Source of the DNA: Niastella yeongjuensis
Lineage (GTDB): Bacteria > Bacteroidota > Bacteroidia > Chitinophagales > Chitinophagaceae
Direction of reading: 5' to 3'
NCBI RefSeq assembly: GCF_900110245.1
Contig: NZ_FOCZ01000009.1
Coordinates: 1 to 64,000, forward strand
Length of the DNA: 64,000 nucleotides
Each line of letters starts with the position of its first letter. The stretch's first letter is position 1. The notes below the pieces were generated by a model. That model had not been told where the DNA came from, ran no database searches, and saw only the letters and a list, made by a program, of their open reading frames with translations. The position numbers and the translations under genes are program-made. Positions 52,033-60,600 of this stretch are shown piece by piece.

Positions 52033-53250
52033 TTAACCAACTGCCTTTATCAATTCTTCTTTGATCCTGCCAGCCACAATTTTCTCCTGGCCAGGTTTCA
52101 ACATCCAAACAGTAACCGTGATGCCGTTATCTTTTACTCCACCGATCTCAATAGAAGGAGCGCCACTGCGTAATTTTTCCTGCAGGTCTTTACCTGACAA
52201 CTTCACTTTTCCCGCGTCCCATGCTATCTGTAAAGTGGGCGTTACATTACCTAATGCCGGCACGGTGATACTGGTAGTTACGCCGCTAACAGATTTGGCA
52301 GCATTGTCAATTACCGCAGTGGCTGCTTCCCACGCTTTCCATTCTTTATTGTGATCTTCTTTAATGTATCTGTCAAGGGCTACATACATGCCTAACACTT
52401 CTTCTTTATTTACCTTAAAACCACGGCCAATATTAAAACCGCGGGGCGGCATGTGCAATCGGGCCGCTGCAATGATCTCTTTCTTTCCCATCAATAATCC
52501 GGCACTTTGCGGACCGCGTATTGCTTTACCACCAGAGATCACCACGAAACTAAATCCCATATCGTTGAACTTCCACAGGTTTGAGACCGGTGGCACATCA
52601 GCAGCGATATCAATAGAGGTGGGAATATTGTGTTTTTTGCCGATGGCTACCCATTCCTCATGTTTTATTTTGCCTTTATCGGCTTCTATATTTAAAAAGT
52701 GTAACAAGGCTGTTTTCTCGTTGATGGCCTGTTCCACTTCTGCAGCAGTTTCCACATAAATTATTTTACAGCCTGTATTCTTCAAAGCATGGTTATATAC
52801 TATTTCATGTGCTTTTTGAATGATCACTTCCGACTTCATACCTGTTCCATCCAGGTGTGGCAGTTGTTCTACTTTATGCTGGTCCATTCCGGTTAAAATA
52901 CCAGCCAGGCCCAGGGTCATGCCAGAAAAGGCGCCGGAGGTAACCACTGCCGCTTCGGAGTGCACCAATGCGGCAATCTTCTCTCCTACTTTATCCTGCA
53001 GCTCATCGAGCATGCAAAATTCAGTAGCGCCGGTTTGGTAGGCTTCCAGTACATAATCATGCATTAGCGAACCGGTCATGGCAGTAAAGGTGCCCGCAGC
53101 ATTTATAAAGGTGCGAATACCCAGTTCTTTAAATAGATTTCGTTTTTCAGCATTCGCGGGTGCGGCGGCGGCTGTTCCCCAGGGAATAAGGGAAACGCTG
53201 CCTGCATAGGGGATCAGTGAAAACAATTTGATCAATTCTCTCCGTTGCAT
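52033..53250 (-). CDS. Tat-exported SelA-fold PLP-dependent enzyme
   Basis: A 405-residue fold-type I PLP enzyme of the SelA-like group (selA_rel, including D-glucosaminate-6-phosphate ammonia-lyase DgaE). The PLP lysine is K242 in VVISGGKAIRGPQSAGLL, the cofactor Asp D214 in TSIDIAADVP, and FINAAGTFTAMTGSLM (about 48-63) is the usual start of the catalytic part. Residues 1-32 form a twin-arginine signal (QRRELIKLF, then a hydrophobic stretch and small residues AAAA), so it should be exported folded with PLP. PLP enzymes outside the cytoplasm are rare. It lies 104 bp from the exported RidA. Ammonia-lyase or racemase-like chemistry on an amino (sugar) acid is inferred. Confidence 0.83.
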   Translation of the reverse strand: MQRRELIKLFSLIPYAGSVSLIPWGTAAAAPANAEKRNLFKELGIRTFINAAGTFTAMTGSLMHDYVLEAYQTGATEFCMLDELQDKVGEKIAALVHSEAAVVTSGAFSGMTLGLAGILTGMDQHKVEQLPHLDGTGMKSEVIIQKAHEIVYNHALKNTGCKIIYVETAAEVEQAINEKTALLHFLNIEADKGKIKHEEWVAIGKKHNIPTSIDIAADVPPVSNLWKFNDMGFSFVVISGGKAIRGPQSAGLLMGKKEIIAAARLHMPPRGFNIGRGFKVNKEEVLGMYVALDRYIKEDHNKEWKAWEAATAVIDNAAKSVSGVTTSITVPALGNVTPTLQIAWDAGKVKLSGKDLQEKLRSGAPSIEIGGVKDNGITVTVWMLKPGQEKIVAGRIKEELIKAVG

Positions 53251-53354
53251 ACAGATGATTTGTGGTTACTGCCCGCCCGCTGGTGGGGACCGGACGGAGC
53301 AATGATGATGGAATCTGTTCGATTGGGTCAGTATGCCTGTTAATAAGCCACCAA

Positions 53355-53831
53355 CTAAACATAGGCGATGCAATCCATTTCAACTAAAGAATCACCAGGC
53401 ACACCGCCTTTGGCAACGGCCACGGTAGTACGAACCGGTGGCTTTTTACCAAAGCGGCCCTTATACACTTCATTCATGTCCTTCCAATCCTTGATATCAT
53501 CCAGATACACATTCACTTTCAATACCTTTTCCATGGAGGAACCGGCTGCCTGTAATTGTTTCTCCATTTCTTTCAACACGTGATCGGCATGGGCCTTGAC
53601 ATCGCCCGCAAAATGCGCGCCTATGCCTGCGATGTATACCAATCCATTGTATTTGGTGGCGCTTGCGAAAAGCGGCACATCCTGGTCGTCTGTTACAACA
53701 TTAAACACTTCTTTTTCATTGGATTTGCCGGAGGTAGTTTCGGCTTTTGCAAATAATCCCAATCCTATAGTTCCGGCAACGGAGGCAAACAATTTTTTCA
53801 ATGCATTTCTGCGTTCAGTTATCATGTGCAA
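53355..53831 (-). CDS. Tat-exported RidA-family protein
   Basis: A 158-residue protein. Residues 1-31 look like a twin-arginine signal (ERRNALKKLFASVAG, hydrophobic core, FAKA). The mature RidA domain has YNGLVYIAGIGAHFAGDVKA (about 63-82), QLQAAGSSMEKVLKVNVYLD, the catalytic Arg in PPVRTTVAVAKGG and the final LVEMDCIAYV. It would hydrolyse imine or enamine intermediates released by a PLP enzyme; the neighbouring PLP enzyme carries the same type of signal. It is the first gene of its operon, with a DeoR-type palindrome 90 bp upstream of the start. Confidence 0.85.
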   Translation of the reverse strand: MHMITERRNALKKLFASVAGTIGLGLFAKAETTSGKSNEKEVFNVVTDDQDVPLFASATKYNGLVYIAGIGAHFAGDVKAHADHVLKEMEKQLQAAGSSMEKVLKVNVYLDDIKDWKDMNEVYKGRFGKKPPVRTTVAVAKGGVPGDSLVEMDCIAYV

Positions 53832-53920
53832 TTCTCTTTTTAAGCGTTAATGATGGTGAAAGACTTACTTAGAATTACTTCCACTAATTTAGCCCTATCT
53901 ACCAAATCTGCAAAAAATAA

Positions 53921-53935
53921 TGCAAATTATTTGCA
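53921..53935. promoter_or_regulatory. Candidate DeoR operator 3 (upstream of exported RidA operon)
   Basis: TGCAAA-TTA-TTTGCA, identical to operator 1 including its spacer. The matching block extends to TGCAAATTATTTGCAAT (17 of 17 with 29762-29778). A half site TGCAAA precedes it at 53909. On the minus strand the site contains TAATTTG, with a TTG 20 bases upstream, so it may overlap the promoter. Confidence 0.65.
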
Positions 53936-54083
53936 ATAAAAGCACAATACAAGTCCATATTGGCTACATTTTAGCATTTTTTAGCCTGGTCGAATTTAAA
54001 AATCACGCAAATTTTGCAACGCCAGTCCCTAAATCACATACATTTTTTAACTAATTCAACTTCCAGGATCTGTGGGAAAAATA

Positions 54084-54116
54084 AAACCCCGACGGAACCG
54101 CCGGGGTTTGGTTTTT
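54084..54116. terminator. Bidirectional intrinsic terminator
   Basis: AAACCCCG (54084-54091) pairs with CGGGGTTT (54102-54109), with an inner CGG/CCG extension. T5 follows on the plus strand, and TTTTATTTTT on the minus strand. It insulates the exported RidA operon from upstream transcription. Confidence 0.7.
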
Positions 54117-54749
54117 CATATAATAAGTTCAGCTGTGGTTTATCTTCTTAGTCATTTCAATTGTTATGACTATAGATAAGGGTCTTACAGATTATAAAGC
54201 TGACCTTAACCAATACGGGATGCACAATGCTACTACTATTATATTTTTGGCGTTCTCATAGGTTCTATGCCTTATATAAAATAATATTTTCAGGTACTCA
54301 CGTTCATTAGCGTGGACCACCGTTTACAAATTGGTTAAATCTGATGATGTATGGGCAGATAAGGTGAAGGCCACAAGTTCATTTGCAGCTAACTATCCAG
54401 GTTATACGAATTAGGGCGGGGCTAATTATTATCTAATAAATGTTGTATGGATCGGGGGGGAATCTGTACGTATGTATCTCTGGTTGAAGGAAAAGCAGGT
54501 TTAAAATGGAACAGGAACGAGGGGTTAATGTAATTGAGTAGTCAAATTTAAAATAATTATTGAAACAAAAAATTATTGTTACGTTAATACTCGAAAAAAA
54601 TTAAGTGTTTTTATTAAGGATTTTACATACGCACTATAATTCTTATAGCAAATGACGATTGAGCAAACGTTCTATTTTAAATTGCCCTTGAAAAAATAAT
54701 CTAAATCAAATTGTATGTAAAGCAACAATTACACTACAAGTGTATTCTT

Positions 54750-54794
54750 AAAATAAAAATGGTGAGCCATCTGCCAACTGGCAAACAACTCACC
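54750..54794 (-). terminator. Intrinsic terminator of the TPR-protein gene
   Basis: Nested stem GGTGAG (54761-54766) / CTCACC (54789-54794) and TGCCA (54772-54776) / TGGCA (54779-54783), followed on the minus strand by ATTTTTATTTT. It lies 55 bp past the TPR gene stop. Confidence 0.65.
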
Positions 54795-54848
54795 TATGAC
54801 CTGTAGAAAAAGAGCGTTTGCAACAGGAGTTACCCAATCATTCCCAAC

Positions 54849-56492
54849 TTATTTGGTAGTTCCTGTTGTGCTGTTGTTATTATCAGCAGATATCTTTTTC
54901 CCGAGAACAATGATGTACTGTTGTGCATCCTTATTTCCCGGTTCTATGGCCAAGATCTTTTTCAAATTTTCAGTCGCCGCTTTATAATCTTTTACCTGAT
55001 TGGTTTGATAGGCAGCGAGATAACCATAAGCTTCTACCAGCCATTTTTTGTTCGTTTTATTGGTAGTGTCTGTTTCAATCATGGAGATCAACTGGTTATA
55101 CCAGGGAATAGCGGCTCCCTTTTCCATGGTTGAATCACTCAATGAATTTACGCGTGCCCGCCAATAATAACCAAATGCCTGATCGGGATACTTTTGAATA
55201 TAAGTCCCAAACACCGTATCGGCCTGATCATAAGCCTCTGCTTTGAAATTGGCAATACCCCAATTGAACAGATCGATATTGCTTGCTTTTGGATTGTCTT
55301 TATAAAACATGCCCAGCCATTTTGCCTGGTTCAAATAATCTTTCTGGTCTTTATATAGATCTGACAGCTTTCTGTAAAAATGGAATTTGTCGGGCTGCTC
55401 TTTTGCCATTTCTACTGTTTTCAGATAATAGGCAATTGCAGAATCCTGTTTCCCCTCAACGCCGGCATACAGATCCGCCATTACTTCATAATCTTTTGCC
55501 ACCTTATTGGTATCTGCTTCTTTTGAAAAATACCGGTTCATGCTGGTCATGGCATTGGCAGAATCTTTCAAACCCAGGTAGCTATAGGCCATTAATTTAT
55601 ACAGGCGGGGCATTGAATCGGCATTGTTGTTTCGTCCAAGCAGTTGCTGCGCATTGCCGATGGCGTCCTGGTATTGTTTATTCAGGTACAACAAGTCGGT
55701 ATACAAGACGTCATTCGTTTTACTGGGATCGCTTTTGGCAACATACTGTTTAAAATAATCCATTGCCTTTTGCGGCTCGGTGAAATAATAGTGGTAATAC
55801 AGTTCGTACACGGCAGGTGCATAACTGCTATCAGCTTCCAGCGCCTGGTTAAAATATTTCAGGTACATTTCGGGGTTCTTCTGCGAAACAAATATTTTTC
55901 CCATGCGATACAGGGCTGCTGCATACCTGCCATCTTTATCAAGCGCTAAAGAGTAAGTTTTATACGCATCGGAGCCATTGCCCAGTTTGCGCTGGGCATC
56001 GCCTAACATAGTAAAAAGGGCCGGATCTTTCTTTTCCCGGTTTACGGCTTTGTTGAGAAGCTCCACAGCATAACCGGCGTCGCCGGTTTTGGCAGTTATA
56101 TGAGCATTGGCGATGGCTGATAAAATATCAGCGTTTTTTTCCCGGGTTTTATCCAGTGCCTGGTCAAAATAGTATTTGGCGCTGTCTTTATTCCCATTAT
56201 TCAACAGGTAACTGCCATAAGCAACCTGAAAATAAGGCTCGCTCTTCAGTGAAGCAGGAGCCTGGGAAAGTATATTCCGGAGCGGTGCAGGATTGTCTGA
56301 ACTTAAATAAGCCTTTGACAACAAGTACCAGACCTCCGCATTGGCGGGTTCGGCTTTTACAATCTGTTGCAGCAGATCTTCAGCACTTTTATTCCGTTCA
56401 TAATAAATGTACTTTTTGGCATCCTGAATGTTTTGCGATACGGCAACGAGTGAGGTTATAACACCCAGTAACAGTATTAATCCTTTTTTCAT
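54849..56492 (-). CDS. Periplasmic tetratricopeptide-repeat protein
   Basis: About 547 residues from the ATG at 56492, which begins a clean signal peptide (MKKGLILLLGVITSLVAVSQ). An ATG at 56531 is possible but overlaps a -7-type box TAAGTTTG at 56529-56536 on the minus strand. The mature protein is almost entirely TPR units, from about 20 to 530, such as AEVWYLLSKAYLSSDNPAP, DPALFTMLGDAQRKLGNGSD and DGRYAAALYRMGKIFVSQK. It ends in a low-complexity NNNSTTGTTK tail. TPR arrays mediate protein contacts; the partner is unknown. No neighbours on its strand. Confidence 0.82.
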   Translation of the reverse strand: MKKGLILLLGVITSLVAVSQNIQDAKKYIYYERNKSAEDLLQQIVKAEPANAEVWYLLSKAYLSSDNPAPLRNILSQAPASLKSEPYFQVAYGSYLLNNGNKDSAKYYFDQALDKTREKNADILSAIANAHITAKTGDAGYAVELLNKAVNREKKDPALFTMLGDAQRKLGNGSDAYKTYSLALDKDGRYAAALYRMGKIFVSQKNPEMYLKYFNQALEADSSYAPAVYELYYHYYFTEPQKAMDYFKQYVAKSDPSKTNDVLYTDLLYLNKQYQDAIGNAQQLLGRNNNADSMPRLYKLMAYSYLGLKDSANAMTSMNRYFSKEADTNKVAKDYEVMADLYAGVEGKQDSAIAYYLKTVEMAKEQPDKFHFYRKLSDLYKDQKDYLNQAKWLGMFYKDNPKASNIDLFNWGIANFKAEAYDQADTVFGTYIQKYPDQAFGYYWRARVNSLSDSTMEKGAAIPWYNQLISMIETDTTNKTNKKWLVEAYGYLAAYQTNQVKDYKAATENLKKILAIEPGNKDAQQYIIVLGKKISADNNNSTTGTTK

Positions 56493-56528
56493 CAGCATTT
56501 CTTTAAGACCTTTTTTGAACTTATTTGC

Positions 56529-56536
56529 CAAACTTA
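56529..56536 (-). promoter_or_regulatory. -7-type promoter box for the TPR-protein gene
   Basis: TAAGTTTG on the minus strand fits TAnnTTTG and would start transcription just upstream of the ATG at 56492. No TTG occurs at 19-21 bases, so support is partial; it decides against the upstream ATG at 56531. Confidence 0.4.
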
Positions 56537-56686
56537 TTTCAGGTAAATTAGGTTATCCTTAATGCCAAATTAGAAGTGGATTAGAACCCGGCCTTCCTGC
56601 CAATTTTCTGCGGTAATAATTGATAATTTTTGAATTTGTAACTTAGATTGCACGTTGGGTGCCGTTGCACACAGCTATAATAGGTT

Positions 56687-57382
56687 ATGGAAGAAACGAA
56701 AATACTGGTCGTTGAAGACGAACAAAAGATTGCCGACACACTAAATGTGGGCCTTTCAGAAAATGGGTACCATGTAGAAGTAGCTTATGACGGTAAAATA
56801 GGGGAACGGTTATTCTTTATGCATGATTTTAACCTGGTGATCCTGGATATCAATTTGCCGGGCATAAATGGGTACGAACTGGCCAAGATCATAAGGTCCC
56901 GCAACACGCATATCCCCATCATAATGCTTACCTCTCTAAGCACCCTGAACGATAAGATGGAGGGTTATGATGCCGGCACCGATGATTACATTGTGAAACC
57001 CTTTGAATTCAAGGAACTGCTGGTAAAGATCAGGGTATTGTTGAAGCGTACCATGAACCAGAATGTGCCGGTGGGTAATTTATTAAAAGCAGCTGATCTT
57101 AGTATGAACCTCGACAGCAAGGAAGTGCGCCGGGGCAACGACATCATTAACCTTACCGCCAAAGAATTTCAATTACTGGAATACCTGTTGCGGAACAAGA
57201 ACAAAGTTGTATCGAGAGCGTCCATTGCTGTAAATGTATGGGATATTGATTTTGACACCAATACCAATATCATTGATGTTTACATAAGTTATCTTCGCAA
57301 TAAAATAGATAAGCCGTACGAACGTAAACTGATACAAACACACGTTGGCATGGGGTATATCTTAAAGGAAAACGAACGCTGA
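56687..57382 (+). CDS. OmpR-family response regulator
   Basis: A 231-residue regulator. The receiver domain (1-115) has the acidic pair in VVEDEQK, phospho-acceptor D54 in LVILDINLPGINGYEL, Thr in IIMLTSLS and Lys in YIVKPF. The C-terminal winged helix (about 130-228) has LTAKEFQLLEYLLRNKNKVV and the recognition helix NIIDVYISYLRNKID. It overlaps the downstream kinase start by one base (TGATG), so the pair is translationally coupled. Targets are unknown. Confidence 0.95.
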   Translation: MEETKILVVEDEQKIADTLNVGLSENGYHVEVAYDGKIGERLFFMHDFNLVILDINLPGINGYELAKIIRSRNTHIPIIMLTSLSTLNDKMEGYDAGTDDYIVKPFEFKELLVKIRVLLKRTMNQNVPVGNLLKAADLSMNLDSKEVRRGNDIINLTAKEFQLLEYLLRNKNKVVSRASIAVNVWDIDFDTNTNIIDVYISYLRNKIDKPYERKLIQTHVGMGYILKENER

Positions 57383-58764
57383 TGCCCGTTAAACTGCGCA
57401 TAACACTGTTATTCTGTCTTATTGTATTTGTGATCCTGGCCACAGTATGCGCAACTGCTTACTATTTTTCATATACTGCACGCACCAATAATATTAAAAC
57501 GCGGTTAACCAACCGCGCTATCACCATTGCCCGGTTATTGAAACAGCCGCAGGTGTTTGACCGGAACCTTATACGCAAAATTGATTCTTCCACTTCCAAC
57601 AATCTAAAAGACCAAACTTTTCAGGCATACGATTACCGCAACAATAAAATATACAGCTACAGCGATGCTCCTACCGATACCCTGGCAATAGATACGTCCA
57701 TTCTGGACGATGCCCGGGTAAAAGGCACCATCTTTTTCAAAATCGGCAACAAGGAAGTGGTAGCCTATCACTATACCAATGCCACTACACGCATTGTGGT
57801 GATCACAGCTGCGTATGATAAGGATGGAAAAGCCAATATCAGGACCTTATCGAATATTTTATGGTTCAGCTTTCTGGCGGGGATCATCATCGCGTTTGTT
57901 GGCGGGTATTTCTTTTCCGACCGGTTATTACAGCCCATTAAGCAAATAGCCGATGACATCAATGAAATTTCTGCCCGGAATTTTGCGCGCCGCATCAGCA
58001 CCAATTCTACGGTAAGAGATGAATGGCACTATTTGTCGGAAACCCTTAACCAGCTGCTGAACCGGTTGCAGGACAGCTTCGAGACCCAGCGCCGTTTTGT
58101 TTCCAATGCCTCGCATGAATTGTCTACCCCCTTAACGGCTATCAGCAGCCAGCTGGAAGTATCCCTGCAGAAGAACCGCGAGGCGCAACAATACCGGGTA
58201 GTAATGGAATCGGTTTACCAGGACGTACGTCACCTGAGCAAACTCACCCAAACCCTGCTTGAGTTTGCGCAAGCTTCGGGCGACGCGGGCGGATTGAACA
58301 TCCTGCCCGTACGCATGGATGAAATATTAATGGGATTGCCGGCAGAGATGAAGAAAAGCAATCCTGACTACCTGGTTATCCTATCGTTTAACGATATGCC
58401 GGCTGAAGAACAGAAATTAATTGTCTTTGGTAATGCCGAGTTGTTGTCTACAGCCATCAAAAACATAGTTGCCAATGCCTGTAAATACTCGGATGACCAT
58501 AAAGCCATAATAAAGCTGCAGGCAGAAGAGGAAACCATTACCATTTCCATTACGGATAAAGGGACAGGCATTCCCGAACCGGAACTGAAATACATTTTCC
58601 AGCCATTTTACCGTGTAAATAATACCGCTCACCAAAGCGGATTCGGCCTCGGCCTGTCACTCGCCTACCGCATTATAAAACTGCATAAGGGCAATATCAC
58701 GGTTGCTTCCACCCCCGGCCAGGGCACTGAATTTGAGATCACAGTCCCCACCGCCAAATTCTAA
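57382..58764 (+). CDS. Sensor histidine kinase
   Basis: A 460-residue two-TM kinase. TM1 spans about 7-30 and TM2 about 155-178, around a periplasmic sensor of some 120 residues; then HAMP (about 180-232), HisKA with H245 in NASHELSTPLTAI, and HATPase with N box NIVANACKYSDDH, G1 DKGTGIPEPE, and G2 HQSGFGLGLSLAYRI. It partners with the response regulator overlapping its start. The signal is not apparent. Confidence 0.95.
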   Translation: MPVKLRITLLFCLIVFVILATVCATAYYFSYTARTNNIKTRLTNRAITIARLLKQPQVFDRNLIRKIDSSTSNNLKDQTFQAYDYRNNKIYSYSDAPTDTLAIDTSILDDARVKGTIFFKIGNKEVVAYHYTNATTRIVVITAAYDKDGKANIRTLSNILWFSFLAGIIIAFVGGYFFSDRLLQPIKQIADDINEISARNFARRISTNSTVRDEWHYLSETLNQLLNRLQDSFETQRRFVSNASHELSTPLTAISSQLEVSLQKNREAQQYRVVMESVYQDVRHLSKLTQTLLEFAQASGDAGGLNILPVRMDEILMGLPAEMKKSNPDYLVILSFNDMPAEEQKLIVFGNAELLSTAIKNIVANACKYSDDHKAIIKLQAEEETITISITDKGTGIPEPELKYIFQPFYRVNNTAHQSGFGLGLSLAYRIIKLHKGNITVASTPGQGTEFEITVPTAKF

Positions 58765-58835
58765 TAAACTTCTAACTTATAATTAATTGCACCTTTATTA
58801 CCAGGTAATAAATTGCCTGCGAAAGAGTTGGCGCA

Positions 58836-59045
58836 ATGAAAATAAAACGATCAGTATACAGATTTCTGCTCGCGTTTATTATGATCCTGGTAGTTGCAAG
58901 CAGTTTCCTTTTCAAACAAACCATTGATTATAAATGGGAGAACAGGGAACTGATATTGCAAAACGATTCATTAAGAGGAGTGGTTATTGAACTGTCCCGC
59001 TTGATCGATACCACAAAAACGGCCGCCATACCCCGAAAAAAATAA
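58836..59045 (+). CDS. Small single-pass membrane protein, unknown function
   Basis: A 69-residue protein: short basic N-terminus (MKIKRSVYR), one transmembrane helix (about 10-27), and a charged tail with a possible short coiled coil (WENRELILQNDSLRGVVIEL). It lies 71 bp after the kinase and 32 bp before the universal stress protein, on the same strand. It could be an accessory of the kinase; I do not recognise a family. Confidence 0.55.
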   Translation: MKIKRSVYRFLLAFIMILVVASSFLFKQTIDYKWENRELILQNDSLRGVVIELSRLIDTTKTAAIPRKK

Positions 59046-59077
59046 TTGTTCATTGTTTTTACAACACTGCCTCAATA

Positions 59078-59893
59078 ATGACAAATATTCTTATTCCTAC
59101 AGACTATAGCGAGGCATCGTTCAATGCACTGGAAACAGCCATTGTTATTGCAAAAAGAAATAATGCGTCTTTAATTTTATTACATATTGACGAGGCAGGA
59201 TATCTTCCTGAGGATACCTATACCATTAAAAATGCCAGTCAGATCGGCCATGCCATTGCAGATAACATCAAACAACGTCACGGCATTCCTACCACGGTGT
59301 TGTTTAAAGAAGGGTTTATTGCCCCTACCATTGTACGATTGGCGTTCGAAATAAAACCAGATCTCATTGTTATGGGCGCTTACGGCGCCTCGGGTCACCG
59401 CGACTTTTTTATTGGGTCCAATTCTTATTATACCATTAAAAATGCCAGCTGCCCGGTGCTGATAGTACCGGAAGGTAAACGCTGGCACGACTTCAACACC
59501 GTGCTGTTTCCTTTACGGCCTGCCCTCGGCGCTTTAAAAAAATACCAGTTCATCAACGACCTGGTTTTAAAAATATACCCACACAGCAACTTCGAGCTGT
59601 TTGGCATTTCAACGGACAGAAAAGAACAGGATGTAAAACAGGTGGCAGAAATAGGCAATGAACTGAAAAAATCCTGGAACCATTCTCTTCAGTATGAAGT
59701 AAGCTACAATCACGGAAGAAATATTGGGGAAGAAGTGCTTGACAAAGCTGATAAATCCAAAGCAGACCTTATTGTTGTTTCCTCCACGGTAGATGTGGCC
59801 ACCAAACAGTTTTTTATAGGCCCTTTCTCCCAACGGATCATTAACCATGCCCGCATACCAGTACTGTGCGTTTTCAGAACGCCCGATAACTAG
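59078..59893 (+). CDS. Universal stress protein with two UspA domains
   Basis: A 271-residue tandem UspA protein. Domain 1 (about 1-145) starts MTNILIPTDYSEASFNALET and keeps an ATP-loop-like GAYGASGHRDFFIGSNS (about 107-123). Domain 2 (about 150-271) ends with VVSSTVDVATKQFFIGPFSQ (in part), where the loop is degenerate, so only the first domain may bind nucleotide. Single-domain relatives help in starvation or redox stress. It follows the small membrane protein gene on the same strand and may share its transcript. Confidence 0.92.
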   Translation: MTNILIPTDYSEASFNALETAIVIAKRNNASLILLHIDEAGYLPEDTYTIKNASQIGHAIADNIKQRHGIPTTVLFKEGFIAPTIVRLAFEIKPDLIVMGAYGASGHRDFFIGSNSYYTIKNASCPVLIVPEGKRWHDFNTVLFPLRPALGALKKYQFINDLVLKIYPHSNFELFGISTDRKEQDVKQVAEIGNELKKSWNHSLQYEVSYNHGRNIGEEVLDKADKSKADLIVVSSTVDVATKQFFIGPFSQRIINHARIPVLCVFRTPDN

Positions 59894-59903
59894 CATTTTA
59901 CCA

Positions 59904-60401
59904 TCACTCCCGGTAAAATTTCCGGGCGAACCAGGAAACCGGCAGCCCGATGGCCACGATCAGGATGGCGGTTGCTATCAGTGCTTTATCTAAATGAAAG
60001 GTACCAGGTGGGATCTTTGTAAAACGCAACACTACCATATTCATAGTGATATAAATGAATATACCATAAATAATGGCTGTAAGCGCTATATTTTTGGAGA
60101 AGATCTTTATATTCGGATATATTATAAAAAATAAGGTGGTAAAACTATAAGCTATAATAAAATGGAACAACAGACCCAATAACGCCATCACCCAGCCGCC
60201 TGTAAAGGCTGCCTTACCTACTGCACCGCTTGCAATATATTGCAACACGATCACCGGACTGGTTCCCCGTACCAGATAAGCCTGCACAAAAGCAGATAAG
60301 ATATCCAGACTGCCTGCCAGTAACCCTATCCAGGCAATTGTTTTTCCTAAAGAATTGGACGTATGCGGTTGTTGATTTGAAACGGTTTGAATACCAGTCA
60401 T
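59904..60401 (-). CDS. Four-helix membrane protein, unknown function
   Basis: A 165-residue protein with four transmembrane helices (about 22-42, 62-82, 90-112 and 142-160). The pattern LAGSLDILSAFVQAYLVRGT and GLLFHFIIAYSFTTLFFIIY resembles the YagU/DUF1440-like small membrane proteins of Bacteroidota. Function is not known. It converges with the universal stress gene, 10 bp apart. Confidence 0.72.
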   Translation of the reverse strand: MTGIQTVSNQQPHTSNSLGKTIAWIGLLAGSLDILSAFVQAYLVRGTSPVIVLQYIASGAVGKAAFTGGWVMALLGLLFHFIIAYSFTTLFFIIYPNIKIFSKNIALTAIIYGIFIYITMNMVVLRFTKIPPGTFHLDKALIATAILIVAIGLPVSWFARKFYRE

Positions 60402-60499
60402 GTGACAGTTGTTGGTTTGGGTTGAATGTAAGAATATACTGCCTTGTCCAGTTGATTATTCAACCAACTACAACTTGCGACCTATGGAAAACAGTTTTA

Positions 60500-60594
60500 A
60501 GTTTAAAGTTTTAAGTTCAAAGTTTCAAGTTCAAAGTTTCAAGTTCCGGGTTCTACGCTGAAGTGTATTCTTTCTGCCCTCTGCCTTCTGCCCT
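60500..60594. repeat. Heptad/14-bp tandem repeats (AGTTCAAAGTTTCA and CTGCCCT arrays)
   Basis: Three 14-bp units run from 60500 to 60541 (one AGTTTAAAGTTTTA and two exact AGTTCAAAGTTTCA). A second array of three CTGCC(C/T)T heptads at 60574-60594 matches the array at 24848-24875. Both lie in the 199-bp gap before the LytTR regulator gene's stop. Confidence 0.8.
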
Positions 60595-60600
60595 TCCTTT

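Larger units (their letters stand above)
53832..54848. other. 1017-bp region without an intact gene; possible decayed coding remnants
   Basis: The left 100 bp holds operator 3 and the RidA operon promoter. Between the terminators at 54084 and 54761 the sequence is AT-rich with only broken plus-strand frames, for example DYKADLNQYGMHNATT (around 54200), YKLVKSDDVWADKVKA (around 54330-54410) and WIGGESVRMYLWLKEK (around 54450). They read like protein but each ends quickly at a stop. A degraded gene is possible; I do not recognise the family. Confidence 0.4.

Noticed and set aside
56493-56531. Upstream start of the TPR protein at 56531
   Set aside because: It lies within a probable -7 promoter box and places a basic stretch before an otherwise clean signal peptide.
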